This document shows, piece by piece, positions 50,958 to 59,477 of a DNA stretch of 64,000 nucleotides. The DNA is from Nioella aestuarii (lineage in GTDB: Bacteria; Pseudomonadota; Alphaproteobacteria; Rhodobacterales; Rhodobacteraceae), in assembly GCF_050896395.1 (NCBI RefSeq), contig NZ_JBPBBA010000004.1, forward strand, positions 62,001 through 126,000, in the 5' to 3' direction. Positions within the stretch are counted from its first letter, which is position 1, and the number at the start of each line of letters is the position of its first letter. Below the pieces are notes generated by a model, which had not been told where the DNA came from, searched no databases, and saw only the letters and a program-made list of their open reading frames with translations. A program made the translations under genes and the position numbers.

Positions 50958-52394
50958 ATGTTTGCGTCCGATATCGCCATTCTCCTGCCCGAAATCGTCC
51001 TGTCCGTCTTCGCGATGGTGGGGCTGATCGCAGCGGTCTACACCTCCAAGGATGGCATGGCTCCGCTTCTGGTCTGGTTGACCGCCGCGCTGCTGGCGCT
51101 GATGGGCATCTATATCGGCCTCACGGGCGAGGGCACCCAGGTGGCCTTCGACGGCATGTTCATTAACGATGGCTTTGCCCGTTTCGCCAAGGTAGTGATC
51201 CTGCTGTCGGCGGCTGCAATCCTGCTGATCGGCAAGGATTTCATGCAGCGCGATGATCTCCTTCGCTTCGAATATCCAATGCTGATCGTTCTTGCGACGG
51301 TCGGCATGATGGTGATGGTGTCCTCGGGCAACCTGATGACGCTTTATATGGGTCTCGAACTGCAATCCCTGTCGCTCTACGTCGTGGCTGCCATGCGCCG
51401 TGACAGCGTGCGCTCGACAGAAGCGGGCCTGAAGTACTTCGTTCTCGGGGCGCTCTCCTCGGGTATTCTGCTCTACGGTGCCTCGCTGACCTATGGCTTT
51501 GCGGGCACTGCTGATTTCGCGGGGATCGTCGCGGCGGTTGAGGGCGGCGCATCGCTTGGCCTGATCTTTGGCCTGGCATTCATGGTTGCAGGCCTGGCCT
51601 TCAAGGTCTCTGCCGCGCCGTTCCACATGTGGACACCCGATGTTTACGAAGGCTCGCCCACGCCGGTCACGGCCTTCTTTGCGACCGCGCCAAAGATGGC
51701 GGCCATGGGTCTGTTGGCCCGTCTGGCCCATGATGCGTTCGGCAGCGTTGTCGCCGAGTGGCAGCAGATCATCGCCCTTCTGGCCGTGCTGTCTATGTTC
51801 CTTGGTGCCATTGCCGCAATCGGCCAGACCGACATCAAGCGCCTGATGGCGTATTCCTCGATCTCTCATATGGGCTTTGCCCTGATGGGGCTGGCGGCTG
51901 GCACCGAACAGGGCGTCAGTGCGATGCTGATCTATATGGCGATCTATGTGACGATGAACGTCGGCACCTTCGCTTTCATCCTGTCGATGCAGAAGGATGG
52001 TCGCCACATCACCAACATTTCGTCTCTGAACGCGTTCTCGACCAAAGAGCCGATCAAGGCATTGGCGATACTCGTGCTGATGTTCAGCCTTGCCGGTGTG
52101 CCGCCGATGGTGGGCTTCTTCGGGAAATACGCGGTGCTTCTTGCCGCCGTGGACGCGGGGCTGAACCTGGTGGCGATCCTCGGTGTGGTCGCGTCGGTGA
52201 TTGGTGCCTTCTACTACCTGCGCATCGTCTACTTCATGTATTTCGGCGAAGAGCGCGAAGGCATCGACGGCAAGATGAGCCCGATCGCCTATGCCGGTTT
52301 GATGGCCGCTGCCGCGGTCATGCTGCTTGGGGTGTTCAACCTCTTCGGTGTGGATGGTCTGGCCGAGGCAGCAGCCGCGACACTGGTCCGCTAA
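50958..52394 (+). CDS. nuoN: NADH-quinone oxidoreductase subunit N
   Basis: 478 residues, third antiporter-like subunit. LYMGLELQSLSLYVVAAMRR, FKVSAAPFHMWTPDVYEGSP and TPVTAFFATAPKMAA are intact. Last nuo gene; birA starts four bases after its stop. Confidence 0.97.
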   Translation: MFASDIAILLPEIVLSVFAMVGLIAAVYTSKDGMAPLLVWLTAALLALMGIYIGLTGEGTQVAFDGMFINDGFARFAKVVILLSAAAILLIGKDFMQRDDLLRFEYPMLIVLATVGMMVMVSSGNLMTLYMGLELQSLSLYVVAAMRRDSVRSTEAGLKYFVLGALSSGILLYGASLTYGFAGTADFAGIVAAVEGGASLGLIFGLAFMVAGLAFKVSAAPFHMWTPDVYEGSPTPVTAFFATAPKMAAMGLLARLAHDAFGSVVAEWQQIIALLAVLSMFLGAIAAIGQTDIKRLMAYSSISHMGFALMGLAAGTEQGVSAMLIYMAIYVTMNVGTFAFILSMQKDGRHITNISSLNAFSTKEPIKALAILVLMFSLAGVPPMVGFFGKYAVLLAAVDAGLNLVAILGVVASVIGAFYYLRIVYFMYFGEEREGIDGKMSPIAYAGLMAAAAVMLLGVFNLFGVDGLAEAAAATLVR

Positions 52395-52397
52395 GAC

Positions 52398-53147
52398 ATG
52401 TCTGGCTGGCCCGAGGGCGTCGGCCGCAGGGTTCTGCACTCCGTGGACAGTACCATGGCAGAGGGCGCACGGATCGCGCCCTCTCTGGCGGGGCCGGAAT
52501 GGGTTCTGGCGCTCGAGCAGACAGCAGGTCATGGCCGCAGGGGCCGGGCCTGGTCCTCGCCCAAGGGCAATTTCTTCGCATCATTGGTGCTGCAACCGAA
52601 GGAAGCGCCGGACAAGGTGGCCCTTCGCAGTTTCGTGGCAGCCCTCGCCCTGCGCGATGCGTTTGTCGCGGCGACAGGCCGGGTCGAGGCGTTCAAGCTC
52701 AAATGGCCTAATGACGTGCTGCTGAACGGCGGTAAGGTCGCAGGCATCCTGCTGGAGAGCGTCGGGGCGGGGCAGGGTGTCACGCATCTCATCATCGGGA
52801 TCGGTGTGAACCTGGTGGCCGCGCCCGGTGCCGATCAGGTGGAGCCCGGTGCAGTGCCGCCGGTCAGCTTGCTGTCCGAAACCGGTGTCCGTGTCAGCCC
52901 AGAAGAGTTTCTCGACCTGCTGGCCGCATCCTATGATCGTTACGAGACCCAGTTCACCACCTACGGGTTCGCCCCGATCCGGACAGCCTGGTTGCAGGGT
53001 GCTGCGCGCCTAGGAGAGACGATTACAGCCCGCACAACTGCCGAGAGCATCACTGGCCGCTTTGAGACCATCGATGAAGCCGGTAACCTGATCCTGACAA
53101 CGCCCAAAGGGCAGCGGGCGATTCCGGCTGCTGACATCTTTTTCTGA
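52398..53147 (+). CDS. birA: Biotin-[acetyl-CoA-carboxylase] ligase
   Basis: 249 residues, so a monofunctional ligase without the N-terminal HTH repressor domain of E. coli BirA. Blocks include EQTAGHGRRGRAWSSPKGNF (biotinyl-AMP loop) and KLKWPNDVLLNGGKVAGILL, with the SH3-like C-terminus. It biotinylates BCCP domains, among them that of MccA in this window. Cotranscription with nuoN is likely from the 3-base gap; birA-coaX-rnj after nuoN is a layout known in Rhodobacterales. Confidence 0.94.
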   Translation: MSGWPEGVGRRVLHSVDSTMAEGARIAPSLAGPEWVLALEQTAGHGRRGRAWSSPKGNFFASLVLQPKEAPDKVALRSFVAALALRDAFVAATGRVEAFKLKWPNDVLLNGGKVAGILLESVGAGQGVTHLIIGIGVNLVAAPGADQVEPGAVPPVSLLSETGVRVSPEEFLDLLAASYDRYETQFTTYGFAPIRTAWLQGAARLGETITARTTAESITGRFETIDEAGNLILTTPKGQRAIPAADIFF

Positions 53148-53166
53148 CCACGGAGGGGGAACGCCC

Positions 53167-53946
53167 ATGCTTCTGGCCATCGACACCGGCAACACCAACA
53201 CTGTTTTCTCTATCTGGGACGGCCGGCAGATCCTTGCGACCTTCCGCACCACGACCGAACATCAACGCACGGCGGACCAGTATTTCGTCTGGTTGTCGAC
53301 CTTGATGGCGCACAAGAAATTGGACGTGACGATCACCGATTGCATCATTTCGTCCACCGTGCCGCGCGTCGTGTTCAACCTGCGGGTTCTGTGCGACCGC
53401 TATTTCGAGTGCCGTCCACTGGTTGTGGGCAAGCCCGACTGCCTGCTGCCAGTCCCGCCGCGCGTCGATGCGGGTACACAGGTGGGGCCAGACAGGCTGG
53501 TGAACACCGCTGCCGCCTTCGACCGGCACGGGGGAGACCTTATTGTCGTGGACTTCGGCACCGCCACCACTTTTGACGTTGTCGCCAATGACGGGGCCTA
53601 TGTGGGCGGGGTCATCGCACCCGGTGTCAACCTCAGCCTTGAGGCGCTGCACCACGCCGCTGCCGCGCTGCCCCATGTGGACGTGACCAAGCCGCAGGCC
53701 GTAATCGGCACCAACACCGTGGCCTGTATGCAATCGGGTATCTTCTGGGGCTATGTTGGGCTTGTGCGCGGGATCTGTGAACGGATCTGTGCGGAATACG
53801 AGAAACCCATGCGGATCATCGGCACTGGCGGGCTTGCGCCATTGTTCTCTCAGGGGGATGTGCTATTTGACCTGATCGAAGACGACCTGACGATCCACGG
53901 GCTGACCGTGATCCACAAATACAACAAGGATAACGGGCAAATATGA
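53167..53946 (+). CDS. coaX: Type III pantothenate kinase
   Basis: 259 residues, ASKHA-fold kinase. LLAIDTGNTNTVFSIWDG is the phosphate loop, VGPDRLVNTAAAFDRHGGD the substrate segment, and VVDFGTATTFDVV the second phosphate motif. It makes 4'-phosphopantothenate, the first step to CoA. GGAGGGGGAACGCCC precedes the ATG; its stop overlaps rnj by four bases (ATGA). Confidence 0.95.
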   Translation: MLLAIDTGNTNTVFSIWDGRQILATFRTTTEHQRTADQYFVWLSTLMAHKKLDVTITDCIISSTVPRVVFNLRVLCDRYFECRPLVVGKPDCLLPVPPRVDAGTQVGPDRLVNTAAAFDRHGGDLIVVDFGTATTFDVVANDGAYVGGVIAPGVNLSLEALHHAAAALPHVDVTKPQAVIGTNTVACMQSGIFWGYVGLVRGICERICAEYEKPMRIIGTGGLAPLFSQGDVLFDLIEDDLTIHGLTVIHKYNKDNGQI

Positions 53947-55619
53947 CCTCCGCTTCTCGACTGATCTATCTTCCCCTCGGCGGCGCGGGGGAGATCGGGA
54001 TGAATTGCTACCTCTATGGCTATGGGCCGCAGGGGGATGAGCGTTTCATCCTCGTCGATGTGGGCGTCAGCTTCCCCGATATGGATGGCACACCTGGCGT
54101 GGACCTGATCCTGCCCGACATCGCCTGGATCGCGGAACGCGCGGACCGGCTGGACGGTATCTTCATCACCCACGCACATGAAGACCATGTGGGCGCGCTT
54201 GGCCATCTCTACCGCCATTTCCGCAAAGTGCCGGTCTATGCGCGGCCCTTTACCGCCGCCATTGCCTCCCGCAAGATGGAAGAGGCAGGGCAGGATCCGA
54301 CCATGGTGCAGGTTGCCCCGGTCTGGCCGGAAACCGTGCAGGCGGGCTCCTTTACCGTGGGCTTTGCGCCAACGTCACACTCCATCCCTGAAGCATCCGC
54401 CTTGGTGATCGATAGCCCCGAAGGCCGCGTTGTGCATTCGGGTGACTTCAAGATCGACCCCAACCCGCGCGTGGGAGAGCCGTTTGACCCCGAGATGTGG
54501 GAAGAGATTGGCAAGGCAGGCGTGCGGGCCCTGATCTGCGATTCCACAAATGTGTTTTCGCGCCACGCCGGCCGTAGCGAAAGTGATTTGCCAGAGCCGA
54601 TCACCAAGCTGGTGGCCGAGGCCCGCGGCATGGTTGTGGCGACCACCTTCGCCTCCAACATCGCACGGGTGAAGACGCTGGCCGAGGCTGGCAAAGCCGC
54701 TGGCCGCTCTGTCTGCCTGATGGGGCGGGCAATGAAGCGCATGGTCTCTGTCGCGGTCAAGGCGGGTGTTCTGACGGATTTCCCGGCCACGATCAGCCCC
54801 GAGGAAGCCACACAGGTACCGCGTGAAAACCTGATGCTGATCGTGACGGGCAGCCAGGGCGAACGGCGCGCGGCCTCGGCGGCGCTGTCGCGCGGGCGCT
54901 ATCTGGGCCATGAGCTGAAAGAGGGCGACACGTTCCTGTTTTCCTCCAAAACGATCCCCGGCAACGAAGTGTCGGTCGGCCGCATCCAGAACGCGCTGTC
55001 TGAGATTGGGGTTGAGATCGTCGATGAACAGAGCGGGTTCTACCACGTCTCTGGCCACGCCAACCGTCCGGACCTGCAGCGTATGCACGGGCTGCTGAAA
55101 CCGCAGATCCTGGTGCCCAACCACGGTGAACACCGCCACCTGCGCGAACATTGCCGGGTTGGTGCGGAGGGCGGTATTACCCCAGTTTTGGCCCCCAATG
55201 GGTCCATGGTGGAGCTGTCGGGCAACAAGCCCGGCGTCGTAGAACATGTGGATGTGACACGCGCCTATCTGGATGGATCGCGGATCATCGGGGCACTGGA
55301 TGGCGTTGTGCGGGACCGGATGAAACTGGCGCTGAACGGTCTGGTTGTCGTCGCCCTGATCATCGACGAGGAAGACGAGCCGCTGGAGGATTGCTGGGTC
55401 GAACTGCGCGGCTTGCCGGAAATGGTCGGCAATGAAAGCCTGTCCGACATGATCGAGGATCAGCTGAGTGAAATGCTGCCCCGTCTGACCCACAAGATGG
55501 TGATGCATGACGACAAGTTGGAGGACGAGGTGAAACGCGTCGTCCGGCAGGTCTGCGTGTCTGAGATCGGGCGAAAGCCAGAGGTCACGACCATCATTTC
55601 ACGGCTGATGGCAGGCTGA
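53943..55619 (+). CDS. rnj: Ribonuclease J
   Basis: 558 residues, metallo-beta-lactamase/beta-CASP nuclease. The zinc motif HAHEDHVGAL lies at about residues 77-86; DSTNVFSRHAGRSESDL and the beta-CASP block VTGSQGERRAA follow, with HGEHRHLREH near the middle and a C-terminal extension. It acts in 5'-3' exonucleolytic and endonucleolytic RNA decay and in rRNA maturation in alphaproteobacteria. It is coupled to coaX. Confidence 0.95.
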   Translation: MTSASRLIYLPLGGAGEIGMNCYLYGYGPQGDERFILVDVGVSFPDMDGTPGVDLILPDIAWIAERADRLDGIFITHAHEDHVGALGHLYRHFRKVPVYARPFTAAIASRKMEEAGQDPTMVQVAPVWPETVQAGSFTVGFAPTSHSIPEASALVIDSPEGRVVHSGDFKIDPNPRVGEPFDPEMWEEIGKAGVRALICDSTNVFSRHAGRSESDLPEPITKLVAEARGMVVATTFASNIARVKTLAEAGKAAGRSVCLMGRAMKRMVSVAVKAGVLTDFPATISPEEATQVPRENLMLIVTGSQGERRAASAALSRGRYLGHELKEGDTFLFSSKTIPGNEVSVGRIQNALSEIGVEIVDEQSGFYHVSGHANRPDLQRMHGLLKPQILVPNHGEHRHLREHCRVGAEGGITPVLAPNGSMVELSGNKPGVVEHVDVTRAYLDGSRIIGALDGVVRDRMKLALNGLVVVALIIDEEDEPLEDCWVELRGLPEMVGNESLSDMIEDQLSEMLPRLTHKMVMHDDKLEDEVKRVVRQVCVSEIGRKPEVTTIISRLMAG

Positions 55620-55637
55620 ACACGACGCAATTCGTGT
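55620..55637 (+). terminator. Possible stem-loop right after rnj
   Basis: ACACGA-CGCAAT-TCGTGT directly follows the rnj stop: a 6-bp stem with only a short T stretch (CGATTTCC) behind it. A weak terminator at best. Confidence 0.35.
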
Positions 55638-55703
55638 CGATTTCCGGTTAGACCGATGCCCGGTCCCTGACCTTTGCTGTTTCAAGCAGCAAGGGAGAGG
55701 ACC

Positions 55704-56543
55704 ATGTGGCTTGCAGATGACTTGATCGACCGGGAACGCTACCCCATTCATAAGGACGGCCCCGCACGCGATGCGCTTTTGGCCAAGGTGCGGGCCGATC
55801 TGGCGCAGGATGGCTGCGCAGTGATCAAGGGCTTCCTTACGCAGGCAGGAGTTGCTGCGCTGACCGACGAGGCTGACAGCGTCGCCGATCAGGGCCACCG
55901 AAGCTACAACCGCACCAATGCCTATTTCACAGCGGACAATCCCGACCTGCCGGAAGACGACCCTCGGCGTCAGTTCTTCGACCGCTCGAACGCCTTCATA
56001 CCGGCAGATAACTTCCCCAAGACCGGCCCGCTGCGTGTGATCCATGACAGCGCGGGGTTTGATGACTTCATCCGCGATTGTCTTCAGGAAACGCGGTTCT
56101 TCCGCTACGCGGACCCGCTGGCCGACGTGATCGTGAATATGGCCGAGGAGGGCAATGGCTTCCCCTGGCATTTCGATACCAACAACTACACCGTGACGCT
56201 GGCCATCCAGAACGCCGAAGCTGGCGGTGCCTTTGAATACGCGCCGATGATCCGCGAGAAGGATGAAAATTTCGATGAGGTGTCGCGCGTTCTGAGCGGC
56301 ACATCAGATCGGGTCAAGGTGCTGCACATGGAACCCGGTGATCTGCAACTGTTCAAGGGTCGCTATTCCCTGCACCGGGTTGCGCCGCTGAGGGGCACGC
56401 GGCGGCGCTATGTGGCGATCTTCTCTTATGTCGAAGAGCCTGGCATGGTCGGTGCCCCGGAACGCACACGGCAGCTTTATGGGCGCACGCTGCCCATTCA
56501 CCACGAACGGGCAGGCAAACGCGGGGATGCGCTGATCGACTGA
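55704..56543 (+). CDS. Fe(II)/2-oxoglutarate-dependent oxygenase (ArpA-like)
   Basis: 279 residues from ATG 55704, with GGGAGAGG before it. The metal triad is visible as PWHFDTNNYTVTLAIQN (His156, Asp158) and YSLHRVAPLRGTRRRYVAIF (His224, Arg nearby for 2-oxoglutarate). The pattern is that of uncharacterised HxD dioxygenases sometimes labelled ArpA. Aspartate at the metal site argues for hydroxylation rather than halogenation. The substrate is unknown. It is the last clearly chromosomal-type gene before the AT-richer accessory region. Confidence 0.8.
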   Translation: MWLADDLIDRERYPIHKDGPARDALLAKVRADLAQDGCAVIKGFLTQAGVAALTDEADSVADQGHRSYNRTNAYFTADNPDLPEDDPRRQFFDRSNAFIPADNFPKTGPLRVIHDSAGFDDFIRDCLQETRFFRYADPLADVIVNMAEEGNGFPWHFDTNNYTVTLAIQNAEAGGAFEYAPMIREKDENFDEVSRVLSGTSDRVKVLHMEPGDLQLFKGRYSLHRVAPLRGTRRRYVAIFSYVEEPGMVGAPERTRQLYGRTLPIHHERAGKRGDALID

Positions 56544-56608
56544 TAAATATTGATAAAATTGAGTCTATGCACCGCTCAACCACACACGGTAACCACACAC
56601 GCTCCGCT

Positions 56609-56693
56609 CAATTTTGGTAGTTATGGCTCAGGTGGCATACCCGACGGGGGGCGAATCCTGCTGGGGAATCCAGAGGGTCCCACGAATTTCTAG
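56609..56693. repeat. Imperfect 84-bp direct repeat, left copy
   Basis: It starts CAATTTTGGTAGTTATGGCT and contains GGGAATCCAGAGGGTCCCA, ending near TTTCTAG. The block at 58238-58320 has the same order of features at about 75 percent identity by eye (CAATTTTTGGCAGTTATGGA, GGGAATCGAGAGGGTCCCA, TTTACTAG). The two copies bracket exactly two genes. The rest of 56544-56830 holds no gene. Confidence 0.75.
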
Positions 56694-56709
56694 CAGGACC
56701 CCCGAGTAA

Positions 56710-56750
56710 GACTGACCAGTTAGGACTGACCTAAGGCCCGGTAGACTGAC
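56710..56750 (+). promoter_or_regulatory. Three GACTGAC direct repeats upstream of the YbjQ-like gene
   Basis: GACTGAC occurs at 56710-56716, 56724-56730 and 56744-56750, with starts 14 and 20 bases apart. They lie between the left direct repeat and the YbjQ-like gene. They could be binding sites of a regulator, but the spacing is uneven. Confidence 0.35.
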
Positions 56751-56830
56751 GACCGAGCTATACCAAGCTGCTTCCCCTTGCCAATCGATCTCTGTCCGTG
56801 AACACTGCTTGGCATTTAGGAGGGTCATAG

Positions 56831-57367
56831 ATGGCAGTTTGTGTTGATTGTGGTGTCGAGTTGAATGTGGGGAACTCTCTGACAAACGACAGGTGCAACT
56901 CATGCCATTCCAGACACCTGATGGGTCAGATTAACCCCGAGAGCATGAGAGGTCTTAAACCCGATGTTGTACTGACTAGCGATAGCAGAGATCGTGAAGT
57001 GGAAGCAGCTGCGGAGTTGCGCAATCAAGTTCGAAAGGTCCTCGTAACTACCGAGATGCAGCCTGACATCAACATCCAAGAACGCATCACCATCATCACA
57101 GCCGAATGCGCCTACGGGATGAACCTTTTCAAGGACATGTTCGCCAGTGTCCGAAATATTGTCGGTGGGCGTTCAGAGGCGGTTCAAAAGACCATGAGAG
57201 ACGCCCGAGAGACAGTCCTGTACGAACTGAAGAAAGAGGCCCACAGAGTAGGTGCCAATGCCGTGGTGGGGGTGGACCTCGACTACACTCAGATTGGTTC
57301 TGGTGGAAACACTATGGTTATGCTTGTGGCGTCGGGTACTGCCGTGGTGATTGGAGAGGGTTGCTAA
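56831..57367 (+). CDS. YbjQ-like heavy-metal-binding family protein with N-terminal zinc ribbon
   Basis: 178 residues. The N-terminus has two CxxC knuckles (Cys4/Cys7 in VCVDCG and Cys22/Cys25 in RCNSCH), a probable zinc ribbon. From about residue 68 the YbjQ/UPF0145 pattern appears: VLVTTEMQPDINIQERITII, then CAYGMNLFKDMFASVRNIVG, the helix with TMRDARETVLYELKKEA and NAVVGVDLDYTQIG. Biochemical function of the family is not established. GGAGGGTCATAG precedes the ATG. Codon use is more AT-rich than upstream chromosomal genes. Confidence 0.82.
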   Translation: MAVCVDCGVELNVGNSLTNDRCNSCHSRHLMGQINPESMRGLKPDVVLTSDSRDREVEAAAELRNQVRKVLVTTEMQPDINIQERITIITAECAYGMNLFKDMFASVRNIVGGRSEAVQKTMRDARETVLYELKKEAHRVGANAVVGVDLDYTQIGSGGNTMVMLVASGTAVVIGEGC

Positions 57368-57369
57368 AC

Positions 57370-58215
57370 ATGAAGTGCATCGGCCAAGCCTTGCTGACCG
57401 CAACAATTATTGCAATCGGAACCCCTTCAACTGCCCAGTCGTTCGTGACGGTTCGCGAGTGCACAGCTGCCCTTGAAGGCGGAGACACGGAGGCGGCACG
57501 CGGACTCGCTGAAGAGATACTCGAGTGGGAAAGAGTTCCCGCCCAAGTAAGGACGGAAGCTGAACGGTGTTTAACCGAGGTCTTTGGCGTGGAGTATGAG
57601 TTCTACATGCCTAGTCGTGGCTTCCTAACCGCTGATGAGGTCGAGCAATTAGAACTCCCGCGAGTGGCGCGCCTTGCCGAGCAACAGGCAGAAGAGGGAG
57701 CATTGCAGGCAGCAATTAGGGCAGAGGAGGAAGCATTGCAGGCAGCAAGGTGCCAAATTCTTGAGGAGCTAGCTCCCCTGCAACTTCGACTGAATGAACT
57801 AATGGCTTTGGAAGATGTTACTGAACGTAACCTTGAGATTGCAGCTAATGCCACGCGATCTGAAACGCTTCAAACCTGCCGAGATTGGTATTCTAGAGAC
57901 AGGTTCTCTGCCCTAACCAATTCAGTTTGTAGTGATTATTTTGAACGATTTGGAGCGGTGCCCCCAGAGGGCATGGATGACTACGATCAAGCGGAACTCC
58001 GGTTAATACGGGCGCAAGTGTCCAGATTGAACCTAGACCTTCAGACGATTGACGAGGGGATGCTACCCGAAGACGCCCGCATGGAGAGGTTGGAGCTATT
58101 GAGACTTGCCGCGATAAGCGAACTGCCCGAAGAACTTCAACAGCAAGCTCAAAATATGTCCGTTGCGGAGATTGAAGTATTGAGAATTGCGTTCGAACGC
58201 GAGCAGTGCGACTAG
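57370..58215 (+). CDS. Secreted coiled-coil protein of unknown function
   Basis: 281 residues. A signal peptide (MKCIGQALLTATIIAIGTPS, cleavage near TAQ-SF) is followed by a helical, Glu/Ala/Leu-rich region with a likely coiled coil at about 100-150 (LAEQQAEEGALQAAIRAEEE) and several cysteines (CTAAL, ERCLTE, CQIL, TCRDW, SVCSDY, EQCD at the end). No family recognised. It starts two bases after the YbjQ-like stop, so the two form a pair enclosed by the direct repeats. Confidence 0.7.
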   Translation: MKCIGQALLTATIIAIGTPSTAQSFVTVRECTAALEGGDTEAARGLAEEILEWERVPAQVRTEAERCLTEVFGVEYEFYMPSRGFLTADEVEQLELPRVARLAEQQAEEGALQAAIRAEEEALQAARCQILEELAPLQLRLNELMALEDVTERNLEIAANATRSETLQTCRDWYSRDRFSALTNSVCSDYFERFGAVPPEGMDDYDQAELRLIRAQVSRLNLDLQTIDEGMLPEDARMERLELLRLAAISELPEELQQQAQNMSVAEIEVLRIAFEREQCD

Positions 58216-58237
58216 ACCAGAACCAATTAGAGCAGTG

Positions 58238-58320
58238 CAATTTTTGGCAGTTATGGATCAAGTGGGATACCAGCCGTGGGGGATTTCCCTCCTGGGAATC
58301 GAGAGGGTCCCATTTACTAG
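58238..58320. repeat. Imperfect 84-bp direct repeat, right copy
   Basis: Counterpart of 56609-56693. Its last bases overlap the stop codon of the serine recombinase gene, which reads in from the other side. This placement suggests a duplicated recombinase-gene terminus or a recombination site. Confidence 0.75.
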
Positions 58321-59024
58321 GTGGTGCTGTGAAGCCTGCTGAGAACGCGAGAGACGGTCACTGCCTGCCACTTGCCCCTACCTGAGGGTGTTGCAATACG
58401 ATCCTCGTTCAGCCGTCTGGCAAGCTCAGAGAGGGACAGGGAACGCTCTGGGTCAATCCTGTCGATGATCAGCTTGAGGCGACTGGCCTTCATGTCTGCC
58501 TTGGCGGAACGAGCCTCTCGGGCCTTGGCTACATCCTCTGGGGTTCCGGTCCTACCAATAAACAGGGTCTTGTCGCCCTTGTGGTATGCCCCCAGCTGTT
58601 GCCCACGTGCCTTTGCTGCTGCCAGTGCTGCCTTTGTTCGTTGAGAAATGGCTTCTCGCTCCTGCTGAGCCACAAGGGCCAGAATACCGACTGTAAGGTC
58701 ATTGGCTTGAGGGTTGTCAGCCGCGACGAAACGGATGCCAGCCTTCTGAAGACCAAGCAGGAAATGTGCATCACGCGAAAGACGGTCGAACTTAGCTACA
58801 AGCAGAGTGGCGTCGTATGCCTGACAGAGAGCAATGGCTTCTTCCAGCTTGGGGCGGTTGGCCTTCTTTCCGCTTTCGACTTCCACCAGTTCGGCGGTTA
58901 GTTCCCAGTCGCCACCATTGAGGTAGTCAGTCACAGCCTTACGTTGAGCCTCAAGCCCGAGACCGGACTTCCCTTGCTTGTCGGTGCTGACCCTCAGGTA
59001 TGAAATGAAGCGCCCTTCAGCCAT
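58317..59024 (-). CDS. Serine recombinase (resolvase/invertase type)
   Basis: 235 residues. The resolvase catalytic domain spans about 4-140: YLRVSTDKQGKSGLGLEAQR with nucleophile Ser13, VESGKKANRPKLEEAI, LLVAKFDRLSRDAHFL with the catalytic arginines, and AQQEREAISQRTKAALAAAK. A C-terminal part (about 150-235) ends with SLSELARRLNEDRIATPSG and WQAVTVSRVLSRL, the HTH that reads DNA. It would act on short inverted sites nearby. Compact size fits small resolvases rather than large integrases. Confidence 0.92.
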   Translation of the reverse strand: MAEGRFISYLRVSTDKQGKSGLGLEAQRKAVTDYLNGGDWELTAELVEVESGKKANRPKLEEAIALCQAYDATLLVAKFDRLSRDAHFLLGLQKAGIRFVAADNPQANDLTVGILALVAQQEREAISQRTKAALAAAKARGQQLGAYHKGDKTLFIGRTGTPEDVAKAREARSAKADMKASRLKLIIDRIDPERSLSLSELARRLNEDRIATPSGRGKWQAVTVSRVLSRLHSTT

Positions 59025-59477
59025 TTTGGTAGTTCCTTACATTGTATGATATGAACATATGAAACAATGTAATGATTCGCAATGGCTCACTTTTTGTCAG
59101 ATTGCTCGGATGAATCCCTTTTTGCCGTCAGCAACCCACACGTTGGATTAATCCGTCATCCCCGCGTAGGAAAAGCTCATCCCCACATGGAAATTAAGGC
59201 GATTGCCGAGCGCGCTGGGTGGTATTTGTGGGAACCTTACCATCACTCAAGTAACTGATTCAATTCATATTTATGTAACTCAAAATGACAGCCAAGCCAC
59301 TGATGTCCAAGCAGATTCCGGCTCAAATGGCCCTCCATCCTAAGTCATTGATAATAAGCAAAAAACCTTGAGCCCCTTGACACCGCCGCTTGTCGCCCCT
59401 ATCTGCGCAAAAGGCCATAAGTGTCTGATTATATTATAAAAAGTAAAATTTATCTTACTTCCAGAAAGGAGTAAAAA
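59025..59477. other. Non-coding, AT-rich stretch with origin-like repeats
   Basis: 453 bases without a gene. It contains the inverted repeat at 59037-59072, two direct copies of TCATCCCCRC (59156-59165 and 59177-59186, 21 bases apart, two helical turns), and a markedly AT-rich run at about 59420-59460 just before the polymerase-like gene. Direct repeats plus an AT-rich run next to a replication-type gene resemble a small replication origin, but this is only a pattern. Confidence 0.45.
59037..59072. repeat. Inverted repeat in front of the recombinase gene
   Basis: TTACATTGT (59037-59045) and ACAATGTAA (59064-59072) are perfect 9-bp arms with an 18-base spacer that itself is AT-rich and partly symmetrical (ATGATATG, CATATGAA). 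It starts 12 bases upstream of the recombinase ATG, so it may be the recombination site or autorepression operator. Confidence 0.65.

Noticed and set aside
49359..52532. 1057-codon minus-strand open frame
   Set aside because: It lies antisense to nuoM and nuoN, which have full family motifs. Long antisense frames are expected in GC-rich genes, and its translation is Gln/His/Arg/Asp-rich with no domain.
59025..59477. tRNA or small structured RNA gene at the island edge
   Set aside because: No cloverleaf with T-loop GTTCGA-like sequence and 3' acceptor pairing could be found on either strand.
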